From CAZGKW01 sp964526295 (lineage in GTDB: Bacteria; Planctomycetota; Phycisphaerae; FEN-1346), in the NCBI GenBank assembly GCA_964526295.1, contig CAZGKW010000016.1, forward strand, positions 1 to 64,000: a stretch of 64,000 nt of DNA. The letters run 5' to 3'. Shown piece by piece: positions 61,305 to 64,000 of this stretch. Position 1 is the stretch's first letter, and each line of letters opens with the position of its first letter. The notes beneath the pieces are model-generated. The model was given only the letters and a program-made list of their open reading frames with translations. It did not search any database and was not told the DNA's origin. Both the position numbers and the translations under genes were made by a program.

Positions 61305-62708
61305 ATGACTGTCCCCGAGCGTGTGCGGACCGTCCTGCTGCTCCTGTGCGTCGTCTTGGCGAGCGTCCCCGCTTCGCCGCCGGCGGCGCGGGCCGCCGAG
61401 GCGGTTACGGCCGAGGCGCAGCTCCGCCAGGAAGTCGAGATCACCGAAACCGGCGAGGACGCCCCGGCCGAGGGGCCCGGCGAGCCCGACGATCGAGACC
61501 CGGACCAGGCGCCTCCGAGTCCCGAGGACGACGGCGAGCCGCTGCTCGATCTCTCCGAGCAGTTCGAGGAGCACCTCGGCACGTGGAGCACGCGGGAGAT
61601 CGTCGGCGGCATCCAGGTCTGGGAGGTCTTGGCCGCCTTCGCCTTCATCCTGCTGGGCCTGGTGGCCAAGAAGGTGGCCGACTTCGTGATGGAGAAGAAG
61701 GTCGTCCCGCTGCTTGAGCGGACGCCGTTCGAGTTCGACAACCTGGTGGCCGAGGCGGCGGCGAAGCCCCTGGGGTGGCTCCTCGCCTTGGGCGGTCTGG
61801 CCGGGGCCGTCGCCGTCATGCGCCTGCCGACCGAGCCGAACGTCCGGGGCTTCGTCTACGGCTGCCTGAAGGTGCTCCTGGCGGCCGACGTCATCTGGTT
61901 CATGTTTCGGGCGGTGGACGTGGCCGTGCATTACCTGACGAAGGTGGCCGAGCGGACCGACTCGAAGCTCGACGACCAGATCGTGCCGCTCATCCGCAAG
62001 GCCCTGAAGGTCACGATCGCCGTCTTCTGCGCTGTGTGGCTGATCCAGATGCTGGGCTACAGCGTCTCGAGCCTGGTGGCGGGCCTGGGGATAGGCGGCC
62101 TGGCGGTGGCGCTGGCCCTTCAGGACACGCTGGGCAACTTCTTCGGGTCGGTCTTCATCTTCCTGGACCGCCCGTTCGCCCTGGGCGACTGGATCAAGAT
62201 CGGCGACACCGAGGGCATCGTCGAGGGCATCGGGTACCGCTCGACGCGGATCCGGACCTGGCCGAAGTCGGTCGTCTCGATGCCCAACCGGCAGGTGGCC
62301 GACGCGCAGGTCGAGAACTGGTCCCGCATGCCCGTGCGGCGGGTTTTCCAGACGGTCGGCGTCACGTACGAGACCACTGCCGACCAGATGGAGGACGCCG
62401 TCGCGGCGATCCGGGGGGTCCTGGAGGCCGACGAGGGCGTGGACCAGGAGTTCATGGTCGTGCGGTTCGGCGACTTCGGCGACTCGAGCCTCGACATCAC
62501 GGTCTACTACTTCACGAAGGCGGTCGCGTACGCCGATTACATGGAGACGAAGGAACGCGTGAACCTGGCGATCATGCGGGCCTTGGAGGAGCGGGGCCTC
62601 TCGATCGCCTTCCCCACCCGGACGGTGTACTTCGAGGGCGACGTGGCCAAGCAGATGGCACACAAAGGTGCCGAAAGGCAAAGCGAGCCGCAAGAACCAA
62701 CAGGTTAG
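61305..62708 (+). CDS. MscS-type mechanosensitive ion channel
   Basis: A 467-residue protein with GAGGAGGG before ATG 61305. A signal peptide (VRTVLLLLCVVLASVPASPP) and an acidic extracytoplasmic stretch (to about 100) precede membrane segments (VWEVLAAFAFILLGLVAKKV, LGWLLALGGLAGAVAVM, VLLAADVIWFMFRAVDVAV, VTIAVFCAVWLIQMLGY). The pore helix is SLVAGLGIGGLAVALALQDT and the MscS beta domain follows (FIFLDRPFALGDWIKI, VVSMPNRQVADAQVENWSR). It relieves hypo-osmotic shock. The stop TAG is part of the target duplication of the small mobile element behind it. Confidence 0.94.
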   Translation: MTVPERVRTVLLLLCVVLASVPASPPAARAAEAVTAEAQLRQEVEITETGEDAPAEGPGEPDDRDPDQAPPSPEDDGEPLLDLSEQFEEHLGTWSTREIVGGIQVWEVLAAFAFILLGLVAKKVADFVMEKKVVPLLERTPFEFDNLVAEAAAKPLGWLLALGGLAGAVAVMRLPTEPNVRGFVYGCLKVLLAADVIWFMFRAVDVAVHYLTKVAERTDSKLDDQIVPLIRKALKVTIAVFCAVWLIQMLGYSVSSLVAGLGIGGLAVALALQDTLGNFFGSVFIFLDRPFALGDWIKIGDTEGIVEGIGYRSTRIRTWPKSVVSMPNRQVADAQVENWSRMPVRRVFQTVGVTYETTADQMEDAVAAIRGVLEADEGVDQEFMVVRFGDFGDSSLDITVYYFTKAVAYADYMETKERVNLAIMRALEERGLSIAFPTRTVYFEGDVAKQMAHKGAERQSEPQEPTG

Positions 62709-62909
62709 TACTACAACGCCGTGAGATCTTGGGCCATGAGCGTAAACTTTTTGTGAACACTGGTTTACGGAGCGTGACGGCCCTGCGCCAGCGTGTCCAT
62801 AGCAGGCCGCTCGTGGCAGGATCAGGCAAACTGCCGAGAACGCAGCGTGGCGCCCAGAACATCTGACGCAACACGGTTCTGCTGTCTTGATCCTCGTAGC
62901 GCTGTAGTA
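62709..62909. mobile_element. 201-bp MITE-like element with TTAG target duplication
   Basis: The left end TACTACAACGC (62709-62719) and right end GCGCTGTAGTA (62899-62909) are imperfect terminal inverted repeats (10 of 11 matching). TTAG is duplicated directly outside (62705-62708 and 62910-62913). Inside is a CGTAAAC...GTTTACG inverted repeat (62739-62766 region). No transposase gene is present; the internal sequence is too short. It is a small non-autonomous transposon or an IS remnant. Bases 62914-62940 to its right contain a GGCGGGCAA/TTGCCTGCC palindrome. Confidence 0.6.
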
Positions 62910-62971
62910 TTAGCCGGCGGGCAAACTTGCCTGCCGCGCTGCTCGGCGAACCGGCAGGCCGACTGGCTTCC

Positions 62972-63604
62972 CTAGCCCGCCGCCGCCTTCTTCTTCGCCT
63001 CTTCGATGGCCGCGTCGAGCGCCGCCTGGGCGGCTTCCGGCCCCTTGGCGACGGTCGGCTCGACGAGAATCGCGTCGATCCGCTCGAAGCCGATGAACCC
63101 CAGGGCCGCCTTCAGGTAGGGCAGTTGATAGTCCATCGCCTCGCCGCTCGTCCCCGGAGCGTATTCCCCGCCGCGCGCCAGGACCAGCATCGCCGGCCGT
63201 CCGGTCACCAGCCCCTCCGCCTGGCCCGTGTCGGTATAGCGAAACGTCTCGCGGGGCTGGATGATGACGTCGAGATAGTGCTTCAGCCGGTAGGGCAGGC
63301 CGAAGTTCCACATCGGCGACGAGACGACCAGCTTGTCGGCCTTCTTGAAGTGGTCGATGGTCCGGACGACCTTGTCCCAGGCGGCCTGCTCCTGGTCGGT
63401 GGGCGTCTCGCCGGCCAGGACCTTCAGCTTGGCCGTGGCCTCGTCGCCGCGGAACTCGGTGGGCGGGTCGGCCGGCAGGTCGAGCGTCTCGACGGTGTCG
63501 TCCGGGTGCCTCTCGGCATAGGCGTCGAGAAACGCCCGGGCCGCCCGGATGGAGAACGCCTCCTCGCCGCGCGGGGACGCTTGGATGTGCAGCACGTGAG
63601 CCAT
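62972..63604 (-). CDS. azoR: FMN-dependent NADH-azoreductase
   Basis: A 210-residue flavodoxin-fold protein. Signature regions: FMN-binding ASPRGEEAFSIRAARAF, the SPMWNFGLPYRLKHYLDVII strand-helix and RGGEYAPGTSGEAMDYQLPY, then LGFIGFERIDAILVEP. It reduces azo and quinone compounds with NADH. ATG 63604 follows GGAGG. It is not coupled to a neighbour. Confidence 0.94.
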   Translation of the reverse strand: MAHVLHIQASPRGEEAFSIRAARAFLDAYAERHPDDTVETLDLPADPPTEFRGDEATAKLKVLAGETPTDQEQAAWDKVVRTIDHFKKADKLVVSSPMWNFGLPYRLKHYLDVIIQPRETFRYTDTGQAEGLVTGRPAMLVLARGGEYAPGTSGEAMDYQLPYLKAALGFIGFERIDAILVEPTVAKGPEAAQAALDAAIEEAKKKAAAG

Positions 63605-63734
63605 GGTGGGCCTCCTCGCCCGCCGGCGGCGGGCCGCAGGCGTTTGCATTGTGGCGGCAGGTCGGCCCGCCTGCACCCCTCTCCGGTCGTTCATGTTAAC
63701 GGCCGGGCGCCCGTGCGTCTGCGGAAATCCGGCG

Positions 63735-64000
63735 TCACTTCGTGGCTGTGCCCGTCGGCGGCTGCATGCGGCCTCGTCGAACGGCGTCCTCCTTTGTCCC
63801 GTCCGGTCGGAACAGGTCGCCCTGCGGGTGCATCGCCCGCCACGCGAACCAGAACGTGTAAGCCACCGCGAAGTCGTCGCCCGTGGGCAGGCTCACCGGC
63901 TCCACGCGGACCGTCTTGCCTTCCTCGGCATAATGGAACCGCACGTGGCCGCCTCCCAGCCGGTCCTCGAACGTCCCGTCCTTGCCTGCGGCCCTCTCAA
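63735..64000 (-). CDS. C-terminal part of an unidentified protein (possible DUF3179-like), cut by the window edge
   Basis: The last 88 residues are visible; the frame remains open to base 64000, so a GTG at 63944 is probably internal. The text KDGTFEDRLGGGHVRFHYAE and AYTFWFAWRAMHPQGDLFRP is protein-like, and the F-W-F-A-W-x-x-x-H-P phrase is reminiscent of the end of DUF3179 proteins. This is a weak resemblance. The tail is Gly/Arg/Thr-rich. Confidence 0.6.
   Translation of the reverse strand, partial: ERAAGKDGTFEDRLGGGHVRFHYAEEGKTVRVEPVSLPTGDDFAVAYTFWFAWRAMHPQGDLFRPDGTKEDAVRRGRMQPPTGTATK

Noticed and set aside
62572..62874. Minus-strand 100-codon frame inside the MITE-like element as a transposase fragment
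   Set aside because: It runs into the antisense of the mscS gene and has no DDE or HUH motif.
1..64000. CRISPR arrays, prophage genes or full insertion sequences
   Set aside because: No regularly spaced direct repeats with unique spacers, no phage structural genes and no transposase gene were found; the only mobile-like item is the 201-bp element at 62709.

Overview
The window is very high-GC bacterial chromosome with dense, mostly minus-strand operons in the first 39 kb. It looks like a Gram-negative planctomycete-type genome (Planctomycetota/PVC). The evidence is the mix of LamG-domain exported proteins, PQQ-type beta-propellers and FG-GAP repeat proteins, a large and varied set of glycoside hydrolases, an LptE-like lipoprotein with a BamD-like TPR protein (outer-membrane biogenesis), and frequent GTG/TTG starts behind strong GGAGG ribosome sites. 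The phylum is an inference from gene content; no rRNA is present to confirm it.

Layout: (1) 264-350, a tRNA-Leu(UAG). (2) 0.4-12.4 kb, accessory minus-strand genes: a LamG protein, a membrane beta-propeller translationally coupled to an unusual phosphotransferase-membrane fusion, a metallophosphoesterase, an FG-GAP protein and a uronate-isomerase-like enzyme. (3) 12.4-30.2 kb, a long housekeeping block on the minus strand, read in the order purA, uppS, cdsA, phoH, 7TM-HD (pgpH-like), ybeY, CBS/CorC protein, recO, TPR protein, lptE-like, ftsH, folP, cdaA, cdaR, proA. It joins c-di-AMP synthesis (CdaA/CdaR) with a probable c-di-AMP phosphodiesterase (PgpH type) and with envelope, folate and proline genes. 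(4) 30.6-36.2 kb, sugar metabolism: aldo/keto reductase, TIM-barrel isomerase, sialidase-like LamG protein, zinc alcohol dehydrogenase. (5) 36.4-39.5 kb, a zinc-finger protein and the TldD/PmbA protease pair. (6) 39.8-47.2 kb, plus strand: a VWA-like membrane protein, an exported PQQ propeller, ribH-nusB-ftsY, an HD protein and a ferritin-like protein. (7) 47.3-61.2 kb, a carbohydrate block centred on uronic acids: GH88-like hydrolase, cupin, Gfo/Idh oxidoreductase, GH42-like protein, IolB, GH2 beta-glucuronidase-like enzyme, RraA-like protein, HicAB, UxaE-like epimerase, GH130 and GH29. (8) 61.3-64.0 kb, an MscS channel with a small mobile element exactly at its stop codon, an azoreductase and a partial gene.

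How the genes fit together: the carbohydrate block plus the uronate-isomerase-like gene at 11-12.4 kb could release glucuronate and unsaturated uronates from glycans and interconvert fructuronate and tagaturonate (UxaC-like and UxaE-like steps). No KDG kinase, UxaB/UxuAB or transporter was found, so the pathway is incomplete here. Several sigma70-like promoters (TTGNNN, 16-18 bases, TANNNT-like) can be read in front of operons. Intergenic spaces in the second half carry at least five families of short palindromic dispersed repeats. The most unusual objects are the phosphotransferase/EMC3-like membrane fusion (1358-4975), an 11-bp tandem array between purA and uppS, a three-helix element upstream of purA, and the small mobile element after the MscS gene.
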